From NCBI GenBank assembly GCA_003050565.1, contig PEBW01000006.1, forward strand, positions 62,001 to 126,000: DNA of 64,000 nt, read 5' to 3'. The notes beneath the pieces were generated by a model. It was not told the origin of the DNA. It saw only the letters and a list, made by a program, of their open reading frames with translations, and ran no database searches. This DNA is from Brockia lithotrophica. GTDB taxonomy: Bacteria; Bacillota; Bacilli; Thermicanales; DSM-22653. The position numbers and the translations under genes were made by a program. Of this stretch, positions 13,208 through 21,943 are shown piece by piece; the stretch's first letter is position 1, and each line of letters begins with the position of its first letter.

Positions 13208-13900
13208 TCAGGCGATCTCGCTCAGATCCACGGGAATTCCCGGACCCATCGTCGCGCTCAGCGTGACGTTTCGGATGTACTGACCTCGAGCAGCGGCGGG
13301 CTTGAGCCGCTTCACCTGGTCCAAGAAGGCGCGCAGGTTTTCTTCGAGGTGTTCCGTAGGAAAGGATACCTTGCCGATGGGGATGTGCACGTTTCCCTGC
13401 TTGTCGGTGCGGAACTCCACGCGCCCCATCTTGATTTCGCGCACGGCCCTCGCCACATCCGTGGTCACCGTGCCCGTCTTCGGGTTCGGCATGAGTCCGC
13501 GCGGGCCGAGGATCTTCCCGAGTCGACCGACGAGGCCCATCATATCCGGCGTGGCTACGGCGACGTCGAAGTCGAGGAAGCCCTGCTCTATGCGGGCGAC
13601 GAGTTCCTCCGCACCGACGATATCCGCGCCGGCCTCCTGCGCTTCTTTCGCCTTGTCGCCCTTGGCAAACACGAGGACACGCATCGTCTTTCCCGTCCCG
13701 TGGGGAAGAACGACCGTCCCTCGGACCTGCTGATCGGCCTTGCGCACGTCCACGCCGAGGCGCACCGCAGCTTCCACCGTCGCATCAAAGGAGACGTACG
13801 AAGTGCGCTTCACCAGCTCGACGGCCTCCCGCACGCTGTAGCGACGGCCCTTTTCCACAAGCTTAAGCGCTTCCTGGTACTTCTTCCCGCGCTTGGGCAT
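13208..13900 (-). CDS. rplA: 50S ribosomal protein L1
   Basis: L1 forms the mobile stalk near the E site, 230 aa. The segments [20 protein letters not shown] and [17 protein letters not shown] are family signatures. The start is the ATG at 13898-13900 ([11 protein letters not shown]). An upstream in-frame codon at 13945 would overlap the end of rplK. It lies directly after rplK. Confidence 0.98.
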   Translation of the reverse strand: MPKRGKKYQEALKLVEKGRRYSVREAVELVKRTSYVSFDATVEAAVRLGVDVRKADQQVRGTVVLPHGTGKTMRVLVFAKGDKAKEAQEAGADIVGAEELVARIEQGFLDFDVAVATPDMMGLVGRLGKILGPRGLMPNPKTGTVTTDVARAVREIKMGRVEFRTDKQGNVHIPIGKVSFPTEHLEENLRAFLDQVKRLKPAAARGQYIRNVTLSATMGPGIPVDLSEIA

Positions 13901-13948
13901 ACCCTTCACCTCCGTGGTGCGAACGGGAAAACCCCTCCCACGCAACCC

Positions 13949-14374
13949 TTAGTCCTCCACGACGATGCCCATGCTCCGGGCGGTCCCCTCGATCATGCTC
14001 ATCGCCGCTTCGAGGGAATTCGCGTTCAAGTCCTTCATCTTGAGGGCGGCGATTTCCCGTAGCTTCTCGCGGGAGATGCGCCCTACGAGCTTCTTGTTGG
14101 GTTCTCCCGACCCCTTCTCCACGCCCGCGGCCTTCTTGAGCAGGTCGGACGCCGGGGGCGTCTTCGTCACGAAGGTAAAGGAGCGGTCCTCGTAGACGGT
14201 GATCTCCACCGGCACGATCGAACCGGCCATGTCCGCCGTCCGGGCGTTGAACTCCTTGACGAAGGCCATGATGTTGACGCCCGCCTGCCCCAGAGCCGGA
14301 CCTACGGGCGGAGCCGGGGAAGCCTTGCCGCCGGGGATCTGGAGCTTGATGACCTTGACGACCTTTTTCGCCAC
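13949..14374 (-). CDS. rplK: 50S ribosomal protein L11
   Basis: L11 binds the GTPase-associated centre of 23S rRNA, 141 aa, the classic length. The proline-rich [21 protein letters not shown] and the [14 protein letters not shown] loop are conserved. The start is a GTG at 14372-14374 with a GGGGGGAG Shine-Dalgarno. The 42-codon in-frame upstream extension is not conserved sequence. It lies downstream of nusG, as in Bacillus. Confidence 0.98.
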   Translation of the reverse strand: MAKKVVKVIKLQIPGGKASPAPPVGPALGQAGVNIMAFVKEFNARTADMAGSIVPVEITVYEDRSFTFVTKTPPASDLLKKAAGVEKGSGEPNKKLVGRISREKLREIAALKMKDLNANSLEAAMSMIEGTARSMGIVVED

Positions 14375-14506
14375 GCGTTCTCCCCCCTTCCGCCTTCGGA
14401 AGCCAGCTCTTCGTCCGTCGCCCGAGTTTACCACGCCCGAAAACGCGTTGCAAGGTCCGGCGGAAGGCGACGCGCGTACGGGCGACCTCCCGGAAGGCAA
14501 AAACCC

Positions 14507-15052
14507 TCAGTGCCGCTCCACCTGGTGGAAGTCGAGCTCTACGGGAGTCTCGCGGCCGAAAAAGTCCACGAGGACGCGGACCTTTTTCCGGAGGTCGTCC
14601 ACGTGGTCTACGACGCCATACATCCCCTCGAGCGGGCCTTCGCGCACCTCCACCCGATCGCCGATGCGAAACGAGACCTCCGTGCGCGGAGCCTCCACCC
14701 CGAGGCGGGCGAGCACGCGCTCTGCCTCTTCCGGGGAGAGGGGGAGCGGCTTCATTCCGGGCCCCTGGGCACCGACGAATCCCGTGACGCCCGGCGTATT
14801 CCGAACGACATACCACGACTCGTCGGTCATGATCATCTCCACGAGGACGTACCCCGGGAAAATCCGGCGCTCGTGTTTGTGGACCTTGCCGTTTTTTACC
14901 TCTTCGACTTCTTCTGTGGGTACAACCACGCGGAAGATGCGGTCCTGCATGCCCATGGACTGTACGCGTTTTTCGAGGTTCGCCTTGACCTTGTTTTCAT
15001 ACCCGGAAAACGTGTGCACAACGTACCACTGCGGCCCTTCGCCCACGTCCAC
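14507..15052 (-). CDS. nusG: Transcription termination/antitermination factor NusG
   Basis: NusG binds RNA polymerase and links it to pausing, Rho and ribosomes. The NGN domain has WYVVHTFSGYENKVKANLEK and PGYVLVEMIMTDESWYVVRN. The KOW domain has GDRVEVREGPLEGMYGVVDH. I chose the GTG at 15050-15052 (181 aa) because a GGGAGGGGAGG Shine-Dalgarno lies before it. The GTG at 15046 is nearly as good, and the one at 15073 lacks a site. It overlaps nothing and follows secE by 17 bp. Confidence 0.95.
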   Translation of the reverse strand: MDVGEGPQWYVVHTFSGYENKVKANLEKRVQSMGMQDRIFRVVVPTEEVEEVKNGKVHKHERRIFPGYVLVEMIMTDESWYVVRNTPGVTGFVGAQGPGMKPLPLSPEEAERVLARLGVEAPRTEVSFRIGDRVEVREGPLEGMYGVVDHVDDLRKKVRVLVDFFGRETPVELDFHQVERH

Positions 15053-15069
15053 ACCCTCCCCTCCCGGAC

Positions 15070-15282
15070 TCACAAGAGGAAGGTTCGGAGGAGAAATGCG
15101 AGGAGCACGTCCAGCCCGTAGAAAAACAACGCCACGACCGCAACGGTCACGAGCACGACGTACGTGTACGTCGCGAGTTCCTTGCGCGTGGGCCAGCGAA
15201 CCTTTTTGAGCTCCGCAACGCTTTCGCGGAAAAAGGCCCGCATCTGCCGGTACGCCGCCCCGATCCTCGCCGCAACCCCCAC
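15070..15282 (-). CDS. secE: Preprotein translocase subunit SecE
   Basis: This is a 70-aa single-span membrane subunit of the SecYEG channel. The amphipathic segment FFRESVAELKKVRWPTRKEL is the SecE signature. It is followed by one hydrophobic helix (about residues 40-62). It lies between rpmG and nusG, the conserved rpmG-secE-nusG order. Confidence 0.96.
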   Translation of the reverse strand: MGVAARIGAAYRQMRAFFRESVAELKKVRWPTRKELATYTYVVLVTVAVVALFFYGLDVLLAFLLRTFLL

Positions 15283-15298
15283 GAACTTCCCTCCTCCG

Positions 15299-15448
15299 TC
15301 ACTTCGTCTCCCGGTGGAGGGTGTGCGTCCGACAGTACTTGCAGTACTTCCTAAGTTCCAGGCGTTCCGGGTGCTTTTGCTTATTCTTCGTCGTCGCGTA
15401 GTTCCGACGCTTGCACTGCGTGCACTCCATCGTGACTACGACGCGCAC
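15299..15448 (-). CDS. rpmG: 50S ribosomal protein L33
   Basis: This is a 49-aa L33 of the zinc-binding type, with the cysteine pairs CTQC and CKYC. The core [21 protein letters not shown] is typical. The start is a GTG at 15446-15448, giving MRVVVTMEC. An upstream ATG at 15484 is unlikely because it overlaps the predicted promoter. It heads rpmG-secE-nusG. Confidence 0.95.
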   Translation of the reverse strand: MRVVVTMECTQCKRRNYATTKNKQKHPERLELRKYCKYCRTHTLHRETK

Positions 15449-15474
15449 GTCACCCCACCCCCCCATACCCGTTG

Positions 15475-15503
15475 AATGTAGCACGGAAAGGAGGAGATGT
15501 CAA
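15475..15503 (-). promoter_or_regulatory. Strong sigma-A promoter for rpmG-secE-nusG
   Basis: A consensus TTGACA (15498-15503) and TACATT (15475-15480) are spaced by 17 bp. Transcription would start about 20 bases before the rpmG GTG. Confidence 0.82.
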
Positions 15504-15529
15504 CGGTTTCAGGCGCGTCGCGCCGCAGC

Positions 15530-16258
15530 TCATCTCCCGCGCTCCTCGGGACTTGTTTTGAGAAGTCGCTCGAGTTTGCGCTTGATGCGCTGAAGGGCGT
15601 TGTCGACCGCCTTCACGTGGCGACCAAGCCGCTCGGCAATTTCCTGGTACGAGTTCCCGTCGAGGTAGAGGAGGAGGACGTTCTTTTCGAAATCGCTCAG
15701 GATTTCCCGGAGCTTTTCCCCCAGTTCCCGTCGCTCTTCCTCGCGCACGAGGTGAACCAGGGGATCCGCCTCCACCTCATCTCCCAACACGTCGAGAAGC
15801 GTGCGTTCGGAAAACTCGTCTTCGTAGATGGGCTTGTCCAAGGAAACGTAGGAATTGAGCGGAATGTGCTTTTGTCGCGTCGCCGTCTTCACGGCCGTGA
15901 TCATCTGACGCGTCACGCACATTTCGGCAAAGGCACGAAACGAAGATGGGCGATCGTCGCGAAAATCCCGGATCGCCTTGAAAAAGCCGATCATCCCTTC
16001 TTGAACGATATCCTCCCGATCCGCACCGACGAGAAAGTACGACCGCGCCTTTGCGCGAACGAGCGTTCGGTAGCGATCGAGCAATACATCGAGCGCCTCT
16101 CCGCGGCCAAGCTGCACGAGACGTACGAGTTCTTCGTCGCTCCGGTGTTCCAAAAAACTCCGAGCATCGGTGTTCTCCGGCGAGGGGCTGGGGGTATGTT
16201 CCCGAAGGGGCCCGGGCGAAACGTCTCCCGGGGAAGATGCGCGGACCTCAAACGCCAC
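15530..16258 (-). CDS. sigH: RNA polymerase sigma-H factor
   Basis: Sigma-H directs the transition to stationary phase and early sporulation. The product is 242 aa, about 24 longer than B. subtilis SigH, with the extra length at the N terminus. Region 2 has SFLVGADREDIVQEGMIG-type sequence (YFLVGADREDIVQEG) and FRAFAEMCVTRQMITAVKTA. Region 4 has LDGNSYQEIAERLGRHVKAV. The start is a GTG at 16256-16258 after a GGGGGGAG Shine-Dalgarno. The open frame continues far upstream across rlmB but is a shadow there. rae1 (yacP), normally next door, is absent. Confidence 0.93.
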   Translation of the reverse strand: MAFEVRASSPGDVSPGPLREHTPSPSPENTDARSFLEHRSDEELVRLVQLGRGEALDVLLDRYRTLVRAKARSYFLVGADREDIVQEGMIGFFKAIRDFRDDRPSSFRAFAEMCVTRQMITAVKTATRQKHIPLNSYVSLDKPIYEDEFSERTLLDVLGDEVEADPLVHLVREEERRELGEKLREILSDFEKNVLLLYLDGNSYQEIAERLGRHVKAVDNALQRIKRKLERLLKTSPEERGR

Positions 16259-16294
16259 AACGCTCCCCCCTGGCCAACCCGTTATCACACGTCC

Positions 16295-16324
16295 ATTATG
16301 CCGAACTTTCTCAGCACTCGTCAA
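16295..16324 (-). promoter_or_regulatory. Predicted sigma-A promoter for sigH
   Basis: TTGACG (16319-16324) and CATAAT (16295-16300) are spaced by 18 bp and lie about 35 bases upstream of the sigH GTG. In B. subtilis sigH is likewise expressed from a sigma-A promoter. Confidence 0.65.
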
Positions 16325-16425
16325 GTTCTTTTCTTTCTTCTCTCCCGTTCCCGCGGCCGGCAGCGCCGCGCAAGCTGTTCGTCGAAAGACGAACCTTCCG
16401 CCAACGGTCCCGCTTGTCAACCATC

Positions 16426-17196
16426 TCACGCAAGGGGAAATCTCTGACGGTAGGCTTCGTAGAGGAGAAGGGCGGCGGCCACCGAGGCGTTCAGAGAACC
16501 TACCCCCCCGCGCATGGGGATTTCGACGCGCTCGTCGCATGTCTCCAGGACAAGGCGGGACAAGCCGCGCCCCTCGCTTCCCACGACGAGAACCGTAGGA
16601 GAGGTGTAGTCCGCCCGGCGATAATCCTTTCCTCCGTCCATGACCGCCCCGATCACCCAGGCACCTGCTTCCTGCAATGTTTTCAAGGCCCGAACAAGGT
16701 TGGGAACTCGCGTAGGGGGGAGAATGTGCGCCGCGCCGGCAGAGGCTTTGACCACGGCAGGGGTAACCCCTGCGCTTCGACGCTCGGGCAGAAGCACCCC
16801 TCCCGCCCCTACGGCTACCGCGGTACGGATGGCCGCACCGACGTTTTGCGGATCTTCCCAGTGGTCGAGGGCGAGAAGAAGGGGGGTCTCCGACCCTTTC
16901 GCCGTCCGCGTGCGGGTGACCCAAGCGACGAGCTCGGCAAGGGACGGCCCTTCGTGCAGGACGATGCGCGCCGCGACGCCTTGGTGCCGGATCCGCGGGA
17001 TATCGGGAGCCTCTCGGCGAAGGAGCTCGTCGAGCTTCTGCCGCGGGACATGGAGAACGGGAACGCCGCGGGCGCGGGCCAGGCGTTCGATGTCTTCCCG
17101 CGTGCGGTGCGCCAAGTCGTCTTGGAGCCAAATTCGCTCAACGACGTCCCCCCGCAGAAGTGCTTCGCGCACCGGATGACGTCCGTAAATGAGCAC
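16426..17196 (-). CDS. rlmB: 23S rRNA (guanosine-2'-O-)-methyltransferase, SpoU family
   Basis: This SPOUT-fold enzyme is predicted to 2'-O-methylate G2251 (E. coli numbering) of 23S rRNA. It is 256 aa. The N-terminal substrate-binding domain starts MLIYGRHPVREALL. The SpoU motifs LALDHWEDPQNVGAAIRTA, LVVGSEGRGLS and IPMRGGVGSLNASVAAA are intact. The start is a GTG at 17194-17196 after GGGAGGGAG. It occupies the yacO position after cysS. mrnC (Mini-III), which normally sits between them, is missing. Confidence 0.93.
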   Translation of the reverse strand: MLIYGRHPVREALLRGDVVERIWLQDDLAHRTREDIERLARARGVPVLHVPRQKLDELLRREAPDIPRIRHQGVAARIVLHEGPSLAELVAWVTRTRTAKGSETPLLLALDHWEDPQNVGAAIRTAVAVGAGGVLLPERRSAGVTPAVVKASAGAAHILPPTRVPNLVRALKTLQEAGAWVIGAVMDGGKDYRRADYTSPTVLVVGSEGRGLSRLVLETCDERVEIPMRGGVGSLNASVAAALLLYEAYRQRFPLA

Positions 17197-17237
17197 GCCG
17201 CTCCCTCCCAAGCCGACGCCTTTGCGAAAACAAAAGG

Positions 17238-18650
17238 TCACAGCCGACGCCGACGCACTCGCGGACCCGTCGGAGTGTCCTCGACGATGAGGCCGCGCCG
17301 GACGAGCTCTTCTCGGAGAGCGTCGGCCTTTACGAAGTCGCGGGCCAGGCGGGCCTTTTCCCGTTCGGCGAGGAGCGAAGCTTCCTCCTCGGTGAGTTCG
17401 ACTTCGGAGAGGCGGAGGTCGATCCCGAGAACGTCCGCCATGCGCCCGAGGGCTTCGCGCACTGCCGCCAGCTTCCGCCGGCTTTCCTCGTCTTCGAGCT
17501 GGAGAAGGGGGTACACGCTCCGGGCCGTCTCGTGGACGACTTTGAGGGCATTCGGCGTATTCAAGTCATCGGCAAGCGCTTCCCAGAAGGGGCGAAGAAG
17601 GCGGGCGACGTCCTCTTCCTTCGCCACGGGGTCGCTTCCCTCCAGAGCCCTTCCGGCTTCGGCATACGCCAGACGGAGGCGGAAGAGGGCCTGTTCGGCC
17701 TGCGCGATCGCCTCGAAACGAAAAGCGAGCGGACTCCGGTAGTGGGTGCCGAGGAGAAAGAGGCGTATCGCGCTCCCCTCGGTCTGCCCGAGGAGGTCGC
17801 GGACTAAGACGACGTTCCCCAGAGACTTCGACATCTTTTCGTCTCCTGCGGTCACAAAGCCAACGTGCATCCACACGCGTACGAAGGGGGTCCCCGTCGC
17901 CCCTTCCGACTGAGCGATCTCGTTTTCGTGGTGGGGAAAGATGAGGTCTTCCCCGCCCCCGTGGATGTCGAAGGTCTCCCCCAGATACTTCGTGGACATC
18001 GCCGAGCATTCGATGTGCCACCCCGGCCGGCCCGCGGACCAGGGAGCGTCCCACGTAGGTTCCCCCGGCTTGGCCTTTTTCCACAGGGCGAAATCCAAGG
18101 GGTCCTCCTTCCGCGGGTCGACCTCCACGCGTGCCCCCGCGAGGAGCTTTTCGGGCGGTTGTCCGGAGAGCTTCCCGTACTCGGGAAAGGCGCGCACCCG
18201 AAAGTACACGTCACCGTCCACGACGTACGCCATTCCCCGCGCGATCAGCTGTTCGATGAGACGCACCATGTCCTGAACGTGCTCCGTCGCCCGGGGCCGA
18301 ATCGTCGCCGGGAGAACCCCCAAGGCGGCCATGTCTTCCTCGTACGCCCGTATGAACTTCGCGGCAATGCGTTCCGGAGGTTCACCGCTTTCTTCCGCGG
18401 CGCGCAGGATCTTATCGTCGACGTCCGTGTAGTTGTGTACGTACGTCACGCGGTAACCCACGGCGCGCAAGAAGCGGTATAGCACGTCGAAAACCACGGC
18501 GACGCGCGCGTTCCCGATGTGCACGTAGTTGTACACCGTTGGGCCGCACACGTACATCCGCACCTCGGGTGGACGAAGGGGCTCGAAGCGCTCCTTGCGC
18601 CGCGTGAGGGTGTTGGTAAAGACGATGTCGATGGAAGGTCCTTCCGGCAT
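17238..18650 (-). CDS. cysS: Cysteinyl-tRNA synthetase
   Basis: This class I synthetase charges tRNA-Cys, 470 aa. The HIGH-type motif (HIGN) is at residues 44-47 and KMSKS is at about 271-275. The zinc ligands appear in VCGPTVY and in [10 protein letters not shown] and [10 protein letters not shown]. The start is the ATG at 18648-18650. It follows cysE by about 127 bp. The spacer between them shows no convincing T-box. Confidence 0.97.
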   Translation of the reverse strand: MPEGPSIDIVFTNTLTRRKERFEPLRPPEVRMYVCGPTVYNYVHIGNARVAVVFDVLYRFLRAVGYRVTYVHNYTDVDDKILRAAEESGEPPERIAAKFIRAYEEDMAALGVLPATIRPRATEHVQDMVRLIEQLIARGMAYVVDGDVYFRVRAFPEYGKLSGQPPEKLLAGARVEVDPRKEDPLDFALWKKAKPGEPTWDAPWSAGRPGWHIECSAMSTKYLGETFDIHGGGEDLIFPHHENEIAQSEGATGTPFVRVWMHVGFVTAGDEKMSKSLGNVVLVRDLLGQTEGSAIRLFLLGTHYRSPLAFRFEAIAQAEQALFRLRLAYAEAGRALEGSDPVAKEEDVARLLRPFWEALADDLNTPNALKVVHETARSVYPLLQLEDEESRRKLAAVREALGRMADVLGIDLRLSEVELTEEEASLLAEREKARLARDFVKADALREELVRRGLIVEDTPTGPRVRRRRL

Positions 18651-18776
18651 GTTCAAACCTCGCTTCCACCGGGAGAGTTCCCGGAATCTGCCTTTGGTCG
18701 GGGGCCTTCCCAAGAAGCGTCGGCCCTTCCCCTCCCAGAAGAGAGGAGCCGCCCTTTAGGACGCCAGGGAACACTT

Positions 18777-19484
18777 CTAGGTCTCGCGCGGAGGGCTTTT
18801 CTTCCGCTCGCGGAGGGTGAGTTCGAGGGCCTCGGAAATCGCCTCCAGGCGCCTTAGCTCGTGAAAGAGATCGGCGAGCTTCGCCTCGAGGAGGGCGATC
18901 CCCTCCGAACAAGGATCCGGTAGATCCCCGTGGTCGAGGGTGTGAACGGGGGGTTGTGCGGGGTCGATGGACCGGCGCACGACGACGCGCCCGGGGACGC
19001 CGACCACCGTCGCATGCGGCGGCACATTCCGGAGTACCACGGCGCCGGCGCCGATCTTCGCATAATCCCCTACCGTGATCGCTCCCAACACCTTGGCCCC
19101 CGCACCCACGAGGACGCCCCGTCCCAGCGTCGGATGGCGTTTCCCCTTTTCCTTCCCCGTCCCGCCCAGGGTGACACCCTGATAGAGCACGCAGTCGTCC
19201 CCGACCTCCGCCGTCTCTCCAATGACCACGCCCATCCCATGGTCGATCACGACGCGCCGTCCGATCTTCGCCGCGGGGTGAATCTCGATGCCCGTAAAGA
19301 AACGCACGACCTGCGAAAGCGCCCGGGCGAGAAAACGCAACCCCGCCCGCCAAAGAACGTGATTCACCCGGTGCGCGAGGAGGGCGTGAAAGCCCGGGTA
19401 GAGGAACAAAATCTCCCAACGGCTCCGTGCCGCCGGATCGTGGGTGAGAAAGGCGTCGAGATCCTCCCGAAGTCGTCGCAGCAC
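18777..19484 (-). CDS. cysE: Serine O-acetyltransferase
   Basis: This enzyme makes O-acetylserine, the precursor of cysteine. It is 235 aa. The left-handed beta-helix hexapeptide repeats run through HPAAKIGRRVVIDHGMGVVIGE. The active-site region LYQGVTLGGTGK and RHPTLGRGVLVGAGAKVLG is intact. It pairs with cysS downstream and follows the degenerate gltX-like gene by 41 bp. Confidence 0.95.
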   Translation of the reverse strand: MLRRLREDLDAFLTHDPAARSRWEILFLYPGFHALLAHRVNHVLWRAGLRFLARALSQVVRFFTGIEIHPAAKIGRRVVIDHGMGVVIGETAEVGDDCVLYQGVTLGGTGKEKGKRHPTLGRGVLVGAGAKVLGAITVGDYAKIGAGAVVLRNVPPHATVVGVPGRVVVRRSIDPAQPPVHTLDHGDLPDPCSEGIALLEAKLADLFHELRRLEAISEALELTLRERKKSPPRET

Positions 19485-19525
19485 GATCCTCCTTCACCTG
19501 CCCTTCGTTTTCGATCCTGTGCTGC

Positions 19526-20443
19526 TCACAGAGGACGTTGCGTCCCTTCCGAAGAAAGGGTCATTCTGGGGAAAACGGCGTCGAGGGTGACTTGGGAAAG
19601 CGCCGGGCAGTCCTTAGCCTCCGTCAAGCGCAACCATGCGCGGAGGAGCGCCGATGCGGGGTGTCCCGAGGAAGAACAGGGGGAGACCTCTTCCGCAGCG
19701 AGCACCGACCGAAACTCCTCGAACGCGAACACCGGAAGGAACGTCCGCCACTCGGGAGGAGGAAAGCCAAGGGCGGCAAATAAAGCTTCCCGTAGGGCGA
19801 GCTCCCCTCTGCGCGGGCGTGGGAGAAAGACGGTCGTGATGTCCATAAGGGCGTCGTCGACGACTTCCGCAAAGAGCGTACTCGGTCGTCCCCGGTCGCT
19901 CACGAGAGAAACCCCCGCCTGCCCCTCCGGGAGGGGGAGGAAAGAAAGGGATGACGGAGACTCGAGACCCTCGTAGGGATAGACGATCCACACTTCCCCT
20001 TCCCGAGCTCCTCCCCCGGCGGGGACCTGGTCGGCGGATACGGGGACCGCAACCCCGGGAGAAGACTTGGAAACCAGGTAGGCTCGGGCCTTTCCGAGCC
20101 GAAGAAGGAGTTCGGCAAAGTGGCGGTACACCTCGAGTCGGCGCGAAACGCGGTAGGGGCCGTAGGGGCCGCCTACGTCCGGCCCTTCGTCCCACGACAG
20201 CGAAAAATCCCGCACGAGAAGCCGAAACTCCTCCCAAGTCCGCGCATCCGCGCCCCCTTCCCCGGTATCGTGGACGCGGACGACGAAGCTTCCTCCTCGC
20301 AACCGCGCGAAGATCCACGAAGCGAGTAATGCTCCGAAGTCTTCCCCCCGGAGTACCTGGTGCCCACCCGAAAGTACGTACCGCGTCCGCACGCGTTCCG
20401 CCTGCGCAAAACCGCGCGAAAACCAATCGATTTCGCCGGACAT
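19526..20443 (-). CDS. Degenerate, probably non-catalytic glutamyl-tRNA synthetase-like protein
   Basis: This intact 305-codon frame is collinear with the catalytic half of GltX but has lost its active site. Residues 46-60 (FARLRGGSFVVRVHD) match the GltX FAR..GGKFIVRIEDTD block. WDEGPDVGGPYGPYR (84-98) matches WDEG.DVGGPYGPYRQS. VVDDALMDITTVF (194-206) matches the IDD.LM.ITHVIRGE block. The HIGH motif (normally PTGHLHIG) reads SGGHQVLRG at 25-33. RGEDH reads LPRPR at 207-211, and KMSKR is missing. The protein stops where the anticodon-binding domain would start (GltX is about 480 aa). It occupies the exact gltX slot between ispF and cysE. Its ATG is 1 bp after the ispF stop. It could be a decaying gene or a repurposed pseudoenzyme. 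The uninterrupted frame favours the second, without proving it. Confidence 0.78.
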   Translation of the reverse strand: MSGEIDWFSRGFAQAERVRTRYVLSGGHQVLRGEDFGALLASWIFARLRGGSFVVRVHDTGEGGADARTWEEFRLLVRDFSLSWDEGPDVGGPYGPYRVSRRLEVYRHFAELLLRLGKARAYLVSKSSPGVAVPVSADQVPAGGGAREGEVWIVYPYEGLESPSSLSFLPLPEGQAGVSLVSDRGRPSTLFAEVVDDALMDITTVFLPRPRRGELALREALFAALGFPPPEWRTFLPVFAFEEFRSVLAAEEVSPCSSSGHPASALLRAWLRLTEAKDCPALSQVTLDAVFPRMTLSSEGTQRPL

Positions 20444-20444
20444 C

Positions 20445-20957
20445 TCACCGCGGGCCCCCTTTGTCGTGCGCCGCCGAATCCGTAGGGGAAAGAAGGAGGA
20501 CGACGACCCAAGCGGCGATCCCCTCTTTCTTCCCGAGGGCGCCGAGCCTCTCGGGGGTCGTCGCCTTTACGCTTACCCGGTTCAACGAAGTGTCAAGGAT
20601 TTCGGCAATTCTCTTTCGCATCTCCGGAATGTACGGGGAAAGCTTCGGTTCCTCCGCGACGACCACAGCATCCACGTTCCCCACGTGGTACCCGCGCGCG
20701 CGCACGAGACCGTAAGCGTGCCGCACGATCTCCGTGCTGTCCAGATCGCGAAACCTGGGATCGGTGTTGGGAAAATGTTCGCCTATATCCCCCAGGGCGA
20801 GGGCGCCGAGGAGGGCGTCGGCCAGAGCGTGAAGAAGCACGTCGGCGTCCGAATGGCCCTCCAATCCGCGATCGTAGGGGATGGAAATCCCCCCCAAGAC
20901 GAGCGGGCGCGTGACGGCAAAGCGGTGCACATCGTACCCGATGCCCACCCGAAACAA
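20445..20957 (-). CDS. ispF: 2-C-methyl-D-erythritol 2,4-cyclodiphosphate synthase
   Basis: This is the fifth step of the MEP isoprenoid pathway. The product is 170 aa. The zinc site GYDVHRF near the start and the signature LGGISIPYDRGLEGHSDADVLLHA are present. I chose the TTG at 20955-20957 (MFRVGIGYDVHRF), which matches known IspF N termini and has GGAGGGG 7 bp upstream. The ispD stop lies 14 bp before it. It is therefore translated as ispD-ispF. Confidence 0.96.
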   Translation of the reverse strand: MFRVGIGYDVHRFAVTRPLVLGGISIPYDRGLEGHSDADVLLHALADALLGALALGDIGEHFPNTDPRFRDLDSTEIVRHAYGLVRARGYHVGNVDAVVVAEEPKLSPYIPEMRKRIAEILDTSLNRVSVKATTPERLGALGKKEGIAAWVVVLLLSPTDSAAHDKGGPR

Positions 20958-20971
20958 GGGCAATCCCCTCC

Positions 20972-21739
20972 TCACGGTTCGGCGTCGGAACCTTCAAGCG
21001 CGGGAGGCACGCCTGTCTCCTCATGACGAGAACTCGACCCCGTAGAGCTCCCGGTCACGGACAAAATTCGGAGAAGGGCTTCCGCCATGGCGAGATCCTC
21101 AGGCGTTGTGAGCTTCAGGTTGTATTCCTCTCCTTCCGTCCAAAAGACGGGAAACCCCAGGCGCTCAAACACGCTCGCTTCGTCCGTGACTTCCCAACCT
21201 CGACGCTCCGCTTCTTCCAAGGCACGCAGGAGCTCCAGACGGGGGAAAGCCTGGGGGGTTTGCACGCGAATGAGACTTTCTCGCTTCGGCGTGCGCAAAA
21301 CTTGCCGCCCCGAGATTTCTTTAATCGTATCCTTCACGGGAAGGGCGGGCACGACGACACGTCCCCCCCGCGCGTACACCGCCATCTTCCGCACGAGCGC
21401 TTCGCTTACGAGGGGACGCACGCCGTCGTGCACGAGCACCCCGTGCACCTCGTCGGACAAAGCACGAACGCCCAGAAAAACGCTGTCTTGGCGACGTTCG
21501 CCGCCCGCGACGAGGCGAAATCCCCGAATACCGTAGGACGCCAAAAGGGAATCCGCCCTTGTCAGATCTTCTCGATGGACGACGATCACCCTTTCCTCGA
21601 TGTCCGACACGCGGGCAAATACGCGGGCCGTGTGCACGAGGACGGGGACGCCGGCGAGAGGGAGAAAGGGTTTTCGTACGGTCCCCCCCATTCGCCTTCC
21701 CTCCCCGGCCGCCACGAGTACCACACCCACAGCTCCCAT
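20972..21739 (-). CDS. ispD: 2-C-methyl-D-erythritol 4-phosphate cytidylyltransferase
   Basis: This is the third MEP-pathway enzyme, about 255 aa. The nucleotide-binding motif LVAAGEGRRMGG is at residues 8-19. VHDGVRPLVS and the C-terminal EGEEYNLKLTTPEDLA are conserved. The ATG at 21737-21739 is chosen. Its Shine-Dalgarno is weak, and a GTG five codons in is possible. It has a Ser/Gly-rich C-terminal tail of about 25 residues beyond the usual end. Confidence 0.94.
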   Translation of the reverse strand: MGAVGVVLVAAGEGRRMGGTVRKPFLPLAGVPVLVHTARVFARVSDIEERVIVVHREDLTRADSLLASYGIRGFRLVAGGERRQDSVFLGVRALSDEVHGVLVHDGVRPLVSEALVRKMAVYARGGRVVVPALPVKDTIKEISGRQVLRTPKRESLIRVQTPQAFPRLELLRALEEAERRGWEVTDEASVFERLGFPVFWTEGEEYNLKLTTPEDLAMAEALLRILSVTGSSTGSSSRHEETGVPPALEGSDAEP

Positions 21740-21878
21740 AGGAGAAAGAAGCCCCTTTCGAGAAAACGACCTACACGAATCCACGGCGAACAAAAGCCTT
21801 TCGCCCCTCGTGTCCATTGTACCGGAATTTCAGGGGATGGGCCGTTCCCGGGGCTGCCAGACGACCGACCCTCGAACC

Positions 21879-21910
21879 AAAAAAAGAAGAGCGCGTGGTG
21901 CGGGCTCTTC
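21879..21910 (-). terminator. Intrinsic terminator downstream of yacL
   Basis: The arms GAAGAGC / GCTCTTC (plus-strand 21886-21892 and 21904-21910) are followed on the minus strand by seven U. It would end the carD-yacL transcript before ispD. Confidence 0.8.
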
Positions 21911-21943
21911 CTTTCGCACAGACCGTTGCACTTTTGCACTTTT

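Noticed and set aside
16259-17131. N-terminal extension of the sigH frame
   Set aside because: The frame runs through the rlmB gene. The added residues are Arg/Pro/Gly shadow sequence, and a proper start and promoter lie at 16258 and 16295-16324.
18651-18776. T-box upstream of cysS
   Set aside because: The spacer has GGTGGAA but lacks the full AGGGTGGNACCGCG element and a clear antiterminator, so I do not call it.
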